DNA from: VGBV01 sp963813725
GTDB lineage: Bacteria; Actinomycetota; Thermoleophilia; Solirubrobacterales; 70-9
Direction of reading: 5' to 3'
Length of the DNA stretch: 64,000 bases
NCBI GenBank assembly: GCA_963813725.1
Contig: CAWFAI010000015.1
Coordinates: forward strand, 1 to 64,000
Shown here piece by piece: positions 1-8,881 of this stretch. The position numbers and the translations under genes were made by a program. Within the stretch, counting starts at the first letter, position 1, and each line of letters starts with the position of its first letter. The notes below the pieces were generated by a model, which saw nothing but the letters and a program-made list of their open reading frames with translations, made no database searches and was not told the DNA's origin.

Positions 1-16
1 GCAGTCTAGGGATGGC

Positions 17-2765
17 TTGCTGAGGCCGACACGCATAGACTCGGGAACCGTGTTGATTGGCCGGGAGCGCGAGTGTGCCCGGCTGGATGATTGCTCCAGG
101 AAGCGCGGAACGGCCACAGCCGGGCGCTGGTCCTGCGGGGTGACCCGGGGATCGGCAAGACGGCGCTGCTCGAGTACGCGATCGACGGCGCTGATGGCTT
201 CCGGGTCCTGCGCGCGGTCGGGATCGAGTCAGAGTCCCAGCTCGCCTTCTCGGGCCTGCACCAGCTCCTGCGTCCGGTACTCGACGGGCTCGAGCAGGTG
301 CCAGAGGCAGCGGCCGAGGCGCTGAGCAGGTCGCTGGCGCTGGCCGAGCCCGGAGAAGTGAATCCCTTCCTCGCCTACACCGGCGCATTGCAGCTGCTCG
401 CGGCGGCCGCCGAGCGCGAGCCGCTCCTCGTCGTGCTCGACGACGCGCATTGGCTCGACCCCGCCTCGGCGGAGGCGATCACGTTCGCGGCGCGCCGGCT
501 CGAAGCCGAGACGGTGGCGATGCTGTTCGCGTGCGCGAGGGAGAGGCGACGCGCCTCGACACGCGCGGCATCGCCGAACTGCGGGTCGAGGGGCTGAGCA
601 CGGACTCGGCGCGAGAAGTGCTCACCGGCGCCGACGACGGCTCGATCGCGGCCGCCGTCGCGGGGCGGTTGATCGCCGCCACGGAGGGCAACCCGCTCGC
701 CCTGGTCGAGATCCCCCGCACGCTCAGCGAGGCTCAGCGCGCTGGCACCGACCCGCTCGACGACCCGCTCGCGGTGGGGGAGAGCGTCGAGCGGGCCTTC
801 TCTCGCGCGCGCGATCGCTGTCGCCGCCAGCCCGGGAGGCGCTGCTGATCGCCGCGGCAAGCGACAGCGGTGACCTTGTGGCGATCGCGCGGGCCTGCGG
901 CGGGAGCGCGGCGGCGCTCGACGAGGCCGAGGAGGTAGGCCTCGTCGAATCCGCGGCGAAGAGCTCAACTTCCGCCACCCGCTGGTTCGCTCGGCGGTCT
1001 ACTCGGCGGCCACCGCGGGCGCCCGGCGCGAGGCGCACTCGGCGCTCGCCGAGGCGTTCGGGTCGGGGGACGCCGACCGTCGCGCCTGGCATCTGGGCGC
1101 GGCCGCGATCGGTCCGGACGAGGCGATCGCGGCCGCGCTCGAAGAGGCGGCCGAGCGGGCGCGCCGGACGCGGGGGCGTGGGCGCGGAAGCACGGCTGCT
1201 CGAGCGTCGGCCGCGTCTCACCTCCGATCCCGAGTTGCGCGCGTCCCGTCTCCGGCCGGGCGGGAACGGCGGCCTTCCTCGCGGGCTGGGGTGAGGAAGC
1301 GCTGGCGCTGCTCGGGCAGGGACTCGAGCTCGTCGTGGATCCCGTCGCCAGGGCGGATCTACACGACTCACTTGCGTATGTCGTCTGGGCGCGGGGGTCC
1401 TGCCTGGGCACTCGAGACCTACATCGCCGAGGCGGAGCGCGTCGCAGGCGGTGGACCCGCCCGGGCCGCGAAGCTCCTCTGGCACGCACCGACGAGTTCA
1501 GCATCCGGTTCGAGCTCGATCGTCCGCGCGAGCTCGCCGAGCGGGCCTGGTCGCTCGCGGTGGGGCGATCGGGAGCAGATCGACCCACGCCTGAGCGTGC
1601 CGTGCCTGGGCGGCCGCTTTTGACGGCCGATCGCCGAGGGGATCGACGTCGCCCGGCGAGGTGCCGAAATCGAGCGACGGACACGATCACTGGCCGGCGC
1701 GGGGCCGCTGCTCGACTTCGCCGACTGCCTCGCTGTCTCGAGGAGTACCAGCCTGGCGGCGCGGCTGGTCGAGCGAGGCATCGCCGACTACCGGGACGCG
1801 CGGGGTTGGTGGCCCTGATTCCGGCGCTGACCGTGTTGTTCGGGCCTCGAGCTCCGACGGGGTCGGCTCGACACGCGCAAGCGCGGCCGGGACCGAGGCC
1901 GTTCTGCGGCCAAGGAGCTCGATCTGACCCTCGCGGCTCCTGGGCACTTGCTCGAGCTGGCTCGGCCGAGGCGTGCTCGGGCGCGACGACAGAATGCCGG
2001 GCGCATGCGGAGGAGGCGATCGAGCGAGGCGCGGGGCCCGCCGACACCGAGGTCGAGGCTCATGCGCTCGAGGCTCTCGGCCGGCTCGAGCTCGGACGGG
2101 GCGCGCCAGAATCGATCGCCCACTCGAAAGGTCCGCGGACCTGGCCGGAAGCGCCGGAGGCGGGACCACGTACCTCCAGTGGCGCCCGGATCTGATCGAG
2201 GCATACATGCGCATCAACCGCCGCGCCGAGGCGCTGCCGAGCTGGTAACATTCGAGAGCCTCGAGGAGACCGGCCTCGGCCCCTGGGCAACGGCCGCGAT
2301 CGCGCGCTGCCGAGCGCTGCTCGCCGACGAGGAGACCTCGAGGAAGCCTTCGCCGAGGCGCTCGAGCCTTGCACCGAGGCGGTCTCGCCGTTCGAGCGCG
2401 CTCGCACCGAGCTCGTCTACGGCGAGCGCCTGCGCCGCGCGGGACGGCGACTCGACTCCCGCGACCAGCTGCGCGCCGCGCTCGACGAGTTCGAGCGCCT
2501 CGGCGCCTCCGGGTGGGCCGAGCGGGCGCGAGAGGAGCTGCGCGCCAGCGGCGAGACGGCGCGCAAGCGCGACCCCGCGCTGGTCGACGAGCTCACCCCG
2601 CGGGAGCTCGAGATCGCGCTCCAGGTCGCCGACGGCGGCACCAACAAGGAGGTCGCCGCGCGCCTCTTCCTGAGCCCGAAGACGGTCGAGCTCCACCTCG
2701 GTCGGGTCTACCGCAAGCTCGGGATCCGCTCGCGGACCGAGCTCGCGCGGCTGATGCCGGACTAG
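17..2765 (+). pseudogene. LAL-family LuxR transcriptional regulator, multiply frameshifted
   Basis: All parts of a large ATP-binding LuxR (LAL/MalT-like) regulator are readable, but in changing frames. The N-terminus GRERECARLDD is followed by a Walker A GDPGIGKTALLEY near 155, Walker B LLVVLDDAHWLDPASAE near 425-475, a degenerate middle, and an intact C-terminal LuxR helix-turn-helix (LTPRELEIALQVADG, then NKEVAARLFLSPKTVELHL) at 2580-2762, ending TAG at 2763. Frame changes occur near 105, 545, 830, 965 and repeatedly between 1190 and 2500. Family knowledge: such proteins of about 900 residues sense ligands through an STAND-type ATPase and bind DNA through the HTH. It may be a true pseudogene or a low-quality contig edge. 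Start taken at TTG 17; GTG 50 is an alternative. Confidence 0.75.
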
Positions 2766-2782
2766 CGGGGCTCCGCCCACCG

Positions 2783-2798
2783 CTAGGGAGTTCCCCTA
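2783..2798. promoter_or_regulatory. Inverted-repeat motif CTAGGG/CCCCTA, possible LuxR operator
   Basis: CTAGGGAGTTCCCCTA is a near-palindrome (TAGGG and CCCTA arms) lying 18 bases after the regulator stop. The CTAGGGA half-site recurs at 2826-2832 and at 6-12, just before the regulator. The placement on both sides of a LuxR gene suggests an operator or autoregulatory site; this is inference. Confidence 0.35.
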
Positions 2799-2904
2799 CG
2801 CGGTCGCGATCCGGGGGCGTGCGGTCTAGGGATCTGCCTCGCGCGAGCGCTCCCGCCCGCGCGCAGACTGGCTCTCGCCAACCGCAAACCCGAAAGGTGA
2901 AGCC

Positions 2905-3054
2905 ATGATCAACCCAAGCGCGCGCCTTGCCCTCGCCGACGCCCTGCGTGACGAGAGAAGGCCGCAGCCGCTGCCGCGCACCGCAAAACCCGCAACCCGC
3001 TTCGCTCCCGGTTGGTCGGCGCGCTCCGCCCGACCGGCCCGAAGCCGGTGCTGA
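2905..3054 (+). CDS. Possible small basic protein (49 aa)
   Basis: ATG 2905 opens a 49-residue reading frame beginning MINPSARLALADALRDERR. It is preceded by a plausible ribosome-binding sequence AAAGGTGA at 2893-2900 and by the CTAGGGA half-site at 2826. The product is Arg/Ala/Pro-rich with no recognised domain. It could be a short target gene of the preceding regulator, a frameshifted stub, or noncoding. The ribosome-binding site and start are the only support. Confidence 0.3.
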   Translation: MINPSARLALADALRDERRPQPLPRTAKPATRFAPGWSARSARPARSRC

Positions 3055-3080
3055 CGACCAAGCGCGAGACGCCAAGGGAA

Positions 3081-3154
3081 AGCGGCTGATGGGATTCGAA
3101 CCCACGACCTTCTGCATGGCAAGCAGACGCTCTAGCCAACTGAGCTACAGCCGC
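3081..3154 (-). tRNA. tRNA-Gly (GCC)
   Basis: The minus strand folds as a complete tRNA. Acceptor GCGGCTG pairs with CAGCCGC; there is a D-arm (GCTC/GAGC), an anticodon stem TCTGC/GCAGA with loop TTGCCAT (anticodon GCC), and a T-loop TTCGAAT. The discriminator base is at 3081. CCA is not encoded. Confidence 0.95.
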
Positions 3155-3178
3155 GCAGCGGGCAAGTATAGGTAGGTC

Positions 3179-3559
3179 CTAGAGCGAGTCGAGCGCCTCG
3201 TTGACCAGCTCGTCGGCGCGCACGTTCTGCTCGCGCTTGACGCTCCGGATCGACCATTTCTCGAGTCCACGGAGCGCGTCAAGCACCATCGTGTGCAGGG
3301 GCCGCAGGTGGTCCTGCTTGACCCTGTAGCGGCCGCGGACCTGCTGGACGATCAGCTCGGAATCGCCGACCAGGTCCACTTCGTCGGCGCCGAGCTCCGC
3401 GGCGAGCGCGATGCCGAGCAGCATCGCGCGGTACTCGGCGACGTTGTTGGTGGCGTCGCCGATCGTCTCGGCGCGCTCGGCCAGCACTGCGCCGTCCGCG
3501 TCGCTGGCGACCGCCGCTATCGCTGCCGGGCCGGGGTTACCCCGCGACCCGCCGTCCAC
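3179..3559 (-). CDS. RNase HI-like protein
   Basis: A 126-residue RNase H-fold protein of the short RNase HI type, which cleaves RNA in RNA/DNA hybrids. Visible catalytic acidic residues are the Asp in DGGSRGNPGP at the N-terminus, the Glu in NNVAEYRAML, the Asp in LVGDSELIVQQV, and a terminal Asp in NVRADELVNEALD. The GTG start used here truncates the first beta strand. The same frame reads KVRVNV just upstream, so initiation a few codons earlier (perhaps CTG 3577, overlapping the stop of the EF-G paralogue) is likely. It lies immediately downstream of that gene and is probably co-transcribed. An alternative role in other nucleic-acid processing cannot be excluded. Confidence 0.85.
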   Translation of the reverse strand: MDGGSRGNPGPAAIAAVASDADGAVLAERAETIGDATNNVAEYRAMLLGIALAAELGADEVDLVGDSELIVQQVRGRYRVKQDHLRPLHTMVLDALRGLEKWSIRSVKREQNVRADELVNEALDSL

Positions 3560-3573
3560 GTTGACGCGGACCT

Positions 3574-5661
3574 TCAGGCCTTGACTTCCTCTTCCGAGCG
3601 CGCCTCCGCGATCACCTTCTGGGCCAGGTGCGAGGGGATCTCCTCGTGGCGCGCGAACTCCATCGTGAAGTCGCCGCGGCCACCGGTGATCGCGCGCAGG
3701 TCGGGCGCGTAGTCGAGCACCTCGGCCATCGGCACCTCGGCCTTCACCTCGGTGGCCGACCCCTTCGGCTCCATCCCCAGCGGCTTGCCGCGGCGCGAGT
3801 TGAGGTCTCCGATCACGTCCCCCACCACATCCTCGGGGACGCTCACGGTCAGCAGCATGATCGGCTCCAGCAGCACCGGGTCGGCGTTCTCCATCGCCTG
3901 CTTGAACGCCTTCGAGCCGGCCACCTTGAAGGCGTTCTCCGAGGAGTCCACCCGGTGGTACTGGCCGTCGAACAGGCGCACCTGCAGGTCCTTGACGGGG
4001 TAGCCCGCGACGATCCCATGCTGCATCGCCTCGGCGATTCCCTTCTCGACCGCGGGGATGAACCCCTTCGGGATCACGCCCCCCTTGATCTCGTCCATGA
4101 ACTCAAAGCCCGTCCCCGCCTCGGCCGGCGAGATCTCGATGTGGCAGTCGCCGAACTGGCCGCGGCCGCCGGTCTGCTTCTTGTAGCGGCCGTGGGCCTT
4201 GGCGGACTTGCGGATCGCCTCGAGGTAGGGCACGCGCGGCGGGTGCAGCTCGATCTCGGCGCCGAAGCGGCTCTTCATCCGGTCGACGATCACCTCGACG
4301 TGGACCTGGGTGATGCCGGCGATGATCTCCTCGCCGGTCTGCTGGTCTCGGTGCACGTCCAGCGTCGGGTCCTCCTCCTCCAGCCGGCGGATCGCGCTCA
4401 CCGCCTTCTCCTCGTCGCCCTTCGTCTTCGGCTCGAAGGCGAACGCCATCACCGGCGCCGGCAGGTCAAGCGGCCGGAAGGAGAGCTTGGAGTCCTTGGC
4501 CGCGAGCACGTCGCCGGCGCGGGTCTCCTTGAGCTTGGCGACCGCGCCGATGTCGCCGGCGCCCATCTCGTCGACGCTCTGGTGCTCCTTGCCCTGCGGG
4601 ACCAGCAGCGGCCCGAGCCGCTCCTTGGCGCGCCGGGTGACGTTGGTGACCTGGGAGTCGCCCTTCAGCACCCCCGAGTAGACCCGGAACAGGTTGAGGC
4701 GACCCGCGTAGGGGTCCGCGAGCGTCTTGAACACGTAGGCGACCAGCTCGCCGTCCTCGTCGGGGGGGATCTCGATCTCCTCGCCCTCGGCGTCGAGCGC
4801 CTTGATCGGGCCGCGCATCGCCGGCGAGGGCAGGTCCTCCACGAGCGCCGCGAGCAGGCGCGTGGTGCCGAGGTTCTTGGTGGCGACGCCGCAGGTGACG
4901 GGGAAGATCCCGCCCTCGGTGACGCCGCGCTTGAGCACGGTCACGATCTCGTCGTGGCCGATCTCCTCGTCGGCGAGGTAGCGCTCCATCAGCTCGTCCG
5001 AGTTCTCGGCCACCTCGTCCATCAGCTTCTCGCGGTACTCCTGGGCCTGCTCCTGGAGCTCGGTGGGGATCTCCTGGGGCTCGGGGGCGCCCCTCTCCTC
5101 ACCGGACGCGACGAAGGCCTTCATGTCGATCAGGTCGATGACGCCGCTGACCTCGTGCTCGCGTCCGATCGGGATCTCGGTGGCGACCACGTGGTTGCCG
5201 AACGCCTCCTGCAGCGATTCGAGCGCCCGGAAGAAGTCGGCGCGTTCGCGGTCGAGCATGTTCACGTAGACCAGGCGCGCGAGCCCCTCCTTGTCGGCGC
5301 GCTGCCAGAGGCGGTCGGTGTGGACCTCAACGCCCATGACCGCGTTCACGACCACGACGGCGGCGTCGGCGACGCGCAACGAGGCGATCGTGTCCGCGAC
5401 GAAGCTGGGCTCGCCGGGGGTGTCGATCAGGTTGATCTTGCGCCCGTCGTGCTCGAAGGAGGCGACCGAGGCGCCGATCGACATCTCCCGGGCGTGCTCG
5501 TCGGGCTCGAAGTCGCTCACCGTCGAGCCGTCATCGACCTTCCCCAGCCTGTTGACGACGCCCGCCTCGAACAGCAGCGCCTCGTGCAGCGAGGTCTTGC
5601 CGCTGCCGCGGTGGCCGATCAGGGCGACGTTGCGAATCCGGTCGGCGGCCTTGTGAGCCAT
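3574..5661 (-). CDS. Elongation factor G-like GTPase (EF-G paralogue)
   Basis: A 695-residue translational GTPase with EF-G domain order: G domain, domain II, then the III-V region ending in an EF-G C-terminal domain (VPYLEAIRKSAKAHGRYKKQ, GGRGDFTMEFARHEEIP). The P-loop GHRGSGKTS is at residues 16-24 and DTPG at 80-83. The G4 guanine-specificity motif reads NMLD at 134-137 instead of NKxD, and the G-domain start is unlike canonical EF-G, so this is the EF-G-like paralogue common in Actinobacteria. Its cellular role is not settled. ATG 5661 is preceded by TAGGGT 9 bases upstream, suggesting a leaderless transcript. The RNase HI-like gene follows directly. Confidence 0.9.
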   Translation of the reverse strand: MAHKAADRIRNVALIGHRGSGKTSLHEALLFEAGVVNRLGKVDDGSTVSDFEPDEHAREMSIGASVASFEHDGRKINLIDTPGEPSFVADTIASLRVADAAVVVVNAVMGVEVHTDRLWQRADKEGLARLVYVNMLDRERADFFRALESLQEAFGNHVVATEIPIGREHEVSGVIDLIDMKAFVASGEERGAPEPQEIPTELQEQAQEYREKLMDEVAENSDELMERYLADEEIGHDEIVTVLKRGVTEGGIFPVTCGVATKNLGTTRLLAALVEDLPSPAMRGPIKALDAEGEEIEIPPDEDGELVAYVFKTLADPYAGRLNLFRVYSGVLKGDSQVTNVTRRAKERLGPLLVPQGKEHQSVDEMGAGDIGAVAKLKETRAGDVLAAKDSKLSFRPLDLPAPVMAFAFEPKTKGDEEKAVSAIRRLEEEDPTLDVHRDQQTGEEIIAGITQVHVEVIVDRMKSRFGAEIELHPPRVPYLEAIRKSAKAHGRYKKQTGGRGQFGDCHIEISPAEAGTGFEFMDEIKGGVIPKGFIPAVEKGIAEAMQHGIVAGYPVKDLQVRLFDGQYHRVDSSENAFKVAGSKAFKQAMENADPVLLEPIMLLTVSVPEDVVGDVIGDLNSRRGKPLGMEPKGSATEVKAEVPMAEVLDYAPDLRAITGGRGDFTMEFARHEEIPSHLAQKVIAEARSEEEVKA

Positions 5662-5670
5662 CGACGAGGC

Positions 5671-5676
5671 ACCCTA
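5671..5676 (-). promoter_or_regulatory. -10 box TAGGGT of the EF-G paralogue
   Basis: TAGGGT on the minus strand fits TANNNT and ends 9 bases before ATG 5661, the geometry of a leaderless or near-leaderless actinobacterial start. Confidence 0.45.
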
Positions 5677-5721
5677 TAACGGACAAGGGTTGCCAGGGCA
5701 AACGCGCCTCAACCCCGTATC

Positions 5722-5751
5722 CCCGCAGGGCGAAACCCGAGGAGATGCGGG
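5722..5751 (-). terminator. Two-tier hairpin between the sigma-factor and EF-G-like genes
   Basis: CCCGCA at 5722-5727 pairs with TGCGGG at 5746-5751; inside, GGG/CCC close over CGAAA. It lies downstream of the sigma-factor stop on the minus strand. There is no U-tract, so it is either a weak terminator or another structured element. Confidence 0.35.
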
Positions 5752-5767
5752 CTGATGGCGAAGCCGC

Positions 5768-6544
5768 CTAGCTGGCGGTCTTGAGCCGAGACCTAAGGCG
5801 CAGCACTGCCTTCGAGTGCAGCTGCGAGATCCGGGACTCGGTGACGCCGAGCACCTCCCCGATCTCGCGCAGGGTCAGGTTCTCGAAGTAGTAGAGGGCG
5901 ATCACCAGCGTCTCGCGCTCGGGCAGGTCCTGGATCGCGTCCTGGAGGCGGTCCTTGACCTCGCTCGAGTCGAGCGCCGCCTGAGGGTCGGGCGCGCTCT
6001 CGTCCTCGATGGTGTCCAACAGGCTGACTCGGTCGCCCGAGGCGTCGGGCGTCATCCACAGCTCCTCCAGGGCCAGGATCGAGGAGTTCGAGATCTGCAG
6101 CAGCGACTCCTGGAGCTCGTCCTCGTCCATCCCCAGCCGCTCCGCCAGCTCGGGGTCGGTGGGCGCGCGGCCCAGCTCGTGTTCGAGCCTGGAGTTGGCC
6201 TCCTCGATGTCGCGGGCGCGGGAGCGGACCGAGCGCGGCACCCAGTCCAGCGAGCGCAGCTCGTCGATGATCGCGCCCCGGATGCGCTGCATGGCGAAGG
6301 TCTCGAAGCGGATGCGGCGCTCGGGCTCGAAGCGGTCCATGGCCTCGATCAGGCCGAGCATTCCGTAGGAGATCAGGTCCGACTGCTCGACGTGGGAGGG
6401 CAGGCGCGCGCCCGTCCGCCCCGCGACGAACTTGACCAGGGGCGAATAGGCAACGACCAGGCGCTCGCGCGCGCTGTCATCGCCGTCGTCCTTGTAGCGG
6501 CGCCAAAGCTCGCGGAGCTCGTAAGCCTTTACGTCAGCCTCCAC
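5768..6544 (-). CDS. RNA polymerase sigma factor, FliA/WhiG family
   Basis: A 258-residue group 3 sigma factor with region 2 (LVVAYSPLVKFVAGR, SYGMLGLIEAMDRFEPER, RFETFAMQRIRGAIIDELR), region 3 and a region 4 HTH (LTLREIGEVLGVTESRISQL) near the C-terminus. Family knowledge: FliA/WhiG factors direct motility or developmental genes; which applies here cannot be read from the window. The start is GTG 6544. The xerC-whiG neighbourhood is conserved in Actinobacteria, and the gene sits just downstream of xerC here. An anti-sigma factor is not seen nearby. Confidence 0.93.
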   Translation of the reverse strand: MEADVKAYELRELWRRYKDDGDDSARERLVVAYSPLVKFVAGRTGARLPSHVEQSDLISYGMLGLIEAMDRFEPERRIRFETFAMQRIRGAIIDELRSLDWVPRSVRSRARDIEEANSRLEHELGRAPTDPELAERLGMDEDELQESLLQISNSSILALEELWMTPDASGDRVSLLDTIEDESAPDPQAALDSSEVKDRLQDAIQDLPERETLVIALYYFENLTLREIGEVLGVTESRISQLHSKAVLRLRSRLKTAS

Positions 6545-6596
6545 CCGTCCTCCTCTCCTACCCCGAGCTGTTTCCGCATCGGTGTCCCCCTTCTAG

Positions 6597-6614
6597 CTGC
6601 AAATACCTGCAAAT
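6597..6614. repeat. Short direct repeat CTGCAAAT x2
   Basis: CTGCAAAT occurs at 6597-6604 and 6607-6614, a 10-base period in the short gap between xerC and the sigma-factor gene. It could be a regulator site for the sigma factor; no other evidence. Confidence 0.2.
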
Positions 6615-7552
6615 CACGCTCGCGGATGACTCCGAGCGTACTGGCTTCGCATCCAGGAGGGCTCCACTTGGGTGTAGATCTGCGTGGTCGAGACGCTGGC
6701 GTGCCCAAGCAGCTCCTGGATCGCCCTCAGATCGGCTCCGCCCTGCAGCAGATGCGTGGCGAAGGAGTGGCGCAGAGCGTGAGGCGAGATGCCGCCGGCG
6801 ATCGCCGCGTGGCGGACCCACAGCTCCAGCCGCCGCCGCAGGTCGGAGGGATGAAGGCGGCGGCCGCTCTTGGACACGAGCAGCGCCTTCCCATCGTCGG
6901 CACCTGCGGTGAGCCGCGGGCGGCCGCGATCGAGATAGGTGCGCAGCGCGCGCTGGGCCGGCTCGCCGATCGGGACGAACCGGGTCTTGCCGCCCTTGCC
7001 CTCGACCCGCAGCCGCTCGCCCTCGAAGTCCGGGGAATCGAGGTCCAGGCCCACCACTTCCTGGGCGCGCAGCCCGCACGAATACGCGAGCTCCAGCATC
7101 GCGCGGTCTCGCAGCTCCAGCGGCGTCCGGGCGGGGATCCGGTCCAGCAGCGAGGTCATCTCGTCGCGGGTCAGCACCCGCGGAAGCTTCGAGCCGCGCT
7201 TCGGTGAGGCGACGAGGTCGGCCGGGTTGGCCTGGATGCGGCCGGCCCGCAGCAGCGAGCCGAAGAAGCTCCGGGTCGCCGCCTGCTTGCGGGCCACGGT
7301 TGCCGGCGAAGCGCCCCCCTCGGAAAGCTCGGCCGCGAAACGGCGCAGGTCGCGATGGCCGACGCCGGTGGGGTCCAGCCCGCGTGCCTCGGCCCAGCGG
7401 GCGAGCTGGTCGAGGTCGGTCGCGTACGCGCGCCGGGTGGAGGCGGCCGCGCCCGTCGCCGTCAGCTCGCGCTCGAAGACGCCCAGCGCCTCACGCCATG
7501 GCTCGCCCAGGCTGGAGGCGGGCAGAGTGGGTTCTGGCGCCGGCTCGGCCAT
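6614..7552 (-). CDS. xerC: Tyrosine recombinase XerC/XerD
   Basis: A 312-residue tyrosine site-specific recombinase. The N-terminal SAM-like core-binding domain (STRRAYATDLDQLARWAEAR) is followed by a catalytic domain with Arg in YSCGLRAQEVVGL, Lys in VEGKGGKTRFVPIG, the H-x-x-R box HALRHSFATHLLQGG, His in ELLGHASVSTTQIY and the nucleophilic Tyr in QIYTQV. Length and motifs fit the Xer recombinases that resolve chromosome dimers at dif. Its position upstream of a WhiG-type sigma gene matches the usual actinobacterial xerC locus, supporting a chromosomal role and not a phage integrase. The usual upstream neighbour dprA is displaced about 11 kb away. Confidence 0.93.
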   Translation of the reverse strand: MAEPAPEPTLPASSLGEPWREALGVFERELTATGAAASTRRAYATDLDQLARWAEARGLDPTGVGHRDLRRFAAELSEGGASPATVARKQAATRSFFGSLLRAGRIQANPADLVASPKRGSKLPRVLTRDEMTSLLDRIPARTPLELRDRAMLELAYSCGLRAQEVVGLDLDSPDFEGERLRVEGKGGKTRFVPIGEPAQRALRTYLDRGRPRLTAGADDGKALLVSKSGRRLHPSDLRRRLELWVRHAAIAGGISPHALRHSFATHLLQGGADLRAIQELLGHASVSTTQIYTQVEPSWMRSQYARSHPRA

Positions 7553-7612
7553 GCCTGAGAGGTTCGCCGGGGAAGGCGCGCTCCCTTCCGCCGGGCGGGA
7601 GACGGGCGGCGG

Positions 7613-8668
7613 CTACTCGATGTAGATCGGGTCGCCGACCTCGACGCGGTCGAAGAGATCCTCGACGTCCGGGATCAGCATGCGGATGCAGCCGTGGGAG
7701 GCGGCGCTGCCGATCGAGCCCGTGTCGTCGGTGCCGTGGATGCCGGCGCCGTTGTAGACGCCCATCCAGCGCGACTTCAGCGGGTTCGAGGGGCCCGGCG
7801 GGATCGACTGGCCGGCCAGATCGCCAGCCCAGCTCGAGGTCGGGACGTTCCACGTCGGATCGACCTGCTTGTCCTGGATCGAATGCAGGCCGGTCGGCGT
7901 GTAGTAGCCGCCTCCCCCAACCGCCACGGGGTACTCCTTGACCAGCTTCAGGTTCCTGAACAGGCGCAGCTTGTACTCGCTCTGGCTGACGGTGATGTAG
8001 GTCGGGTACTCGCCCGCCAGCTCCTTGGTGGTGATCTCGGGCCGGGTCACCCGGACCTTTGCCTGGATGCGCTTGCCGGCGCCGGGCTGCTCGACCTCCC
8101 CGGTGATCATGCGGTGCATCCGCCGCTCGCGCAGCGCGATGCCGTTCTCGCCGGGGGTCGGGATCAGCTGGTCGGTGCTGGGAGTGATGCTCGCGTCCTG
8201 GGCGTCGCGGTTGATGTCCTCGGCCAAGTCGGCGACGAAGTCGTCCACGGCCTCCTCGGAGTAATCGACGCGGGGTTCGATGTCCTCGTCCACCTCCGAG
8301 CCCTGCACGTAGCGGGTCACGCGCTCCACCAGGCCCCCGTCGCGGGTGACCTCGATCGCCTCGTCGAGCATGCCGTTCACGTCGGCGCTCGTCTCCAGCT
8401 CCTTGGGCGTGAGCCTGTAGCGCTCGCCGCCGAAGCTGACGATCACGGGCTTGGTCAGGGGGGCGACGACCTCCTCCTGGATCACGTCGCGCGCGTCGTC
8501 GACGCTGCGGCCGCCGATGTCCACGCCGCCGACCGTGACTCCCGGCGCGATCTGGTCCTTCTGGGCGCTGTCGTATGCCCACACGCCGGTGGCCAGCAGC
8601 AGCGCCGCCGTGACGCAGACGACGATTGCGACCAACGCCTTTTGATGTGCCTTCAGCTTCGTGCTCAT
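7613..8668 (-). CDS. Membrane-anchored L,D-transpeptidase with peptidoglycan-binding domain
   Basis: A 351-residue cell-wall enzyme. An N-terminal signal-anchor helix (about residues 10-30) is followed by a VanW/PG-binding-4-like region (GVTVGGVDIGGRSVDDARDV) and a C-terminal YkuD catalytic domain. The active-site motif ASHGCIRM puts the nucleophile at Cys327, with the conserved upstream His near residue 311 (GIHGTDD). Family knowledge: these enzymes make 3-3 cross-links in peptidoglycan outside the membrane. ATG 8668 follows a purine-rich ribosome-binding stretch and a TAAAAT -10 about 40 bases upstream, so unlike many neighbours it has a leader. Confidence 0.92.
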   Translation of the reverse strand: MSTKLKAHQKALVAIVVCVTAALLLATGVWAYDSAQKDQIAPGVTVGGVDIGGRSVDDARDVIQEEVVAPLTKPVIVSFGGERYRLTPKELETSADVNGMLDEAIEVTRDGGLVERVTRYVQGSEVDEDIEPRVDYSEEAVDDFVADLAEDINRDAQDASITPSTDQLIPTPGENGIALRERRMHRMITGEVEQPGAGKRIQAKVRVTRPEITTKELAGEYPTYITVSQSEYKLRLFRNLKLVKEYPVAVGGGGYYTPTGLHSIQDKQVDPTWNVPTSSWAGDLAGQSIPPGPSNPLKSRWMGVYNGAGIHGTDDTGSIGSAASHGCIRMLIPDVEDLFDRVEVGDPIYIE

Positions 8669-8708
8669 GCCTTCTCTTGGACGCTTCTGCTCCCGATCCC
8701 GTTCGTGG

Positions 8709-8714
8709 ATTTTA
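8709..8714 (-). promoter_or_regulatory. -10 box TAAAAT of the L,D-transpeptidase
   Basis: TAAAAT on the minus strand lies 40 bases upstream of ATG 8668 in an otherwise GC-rich gap. A leader carrying AGAGAAGG before the start fits a leadered transcript. Confidence 0.45.
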
Positions 8715-8752
8715 CGAGCATGGCGCGGCGAACCCTGGCGCGCGGGCCGTCC

Positions 8753-8774
8753 GCAACGCGCTTTGCGGCGTTGC
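8753..8774. repeat. Inverted repeat GCAACGC/GCGTTGC
   Basis: Perfect 7-base arms (8753-8759 and 8768-8774) with an 8-base loop lie in the gap between the divergent transpeptidase and cyclo-ligase genes. It may be an operator; no coding sequence is supported in the rest of 8669-8881. Confidence 0.25.
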
Positions 8775-8866
8775 GCATGGGAGTTCGTGCCTGAGGCGCC
8801 CCCGGATCAGTCGCGAATGACTTCTTTCGCCGCGCACCCACGGGCTCGGCGGGCTTGATCGCCACC

Positions 8867-8872
8867 TAAGAT
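8867..8872 (+). promoter_or_regulatory. -10 box TAAGAT upstream of the cyclo-ligase locus
   Basis: TAAGAT ends 9 bases before ATG 8882, matching the leaderless spacing seen across the window. It would start transcription at a 7-codon frame that overlaps the cyclo-ligase start. Confidence 0.4.
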
Positions 8873-8881
8873 CCGCCGACG

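Noticed and set aside
8665..8865. Small basic minus-strand frame in the gap upstream of the cyclo-ligase gene
   Set aside because: No ribosome-binding site, no recognisable domain, and it overlaps the transpeptidase promoter region.
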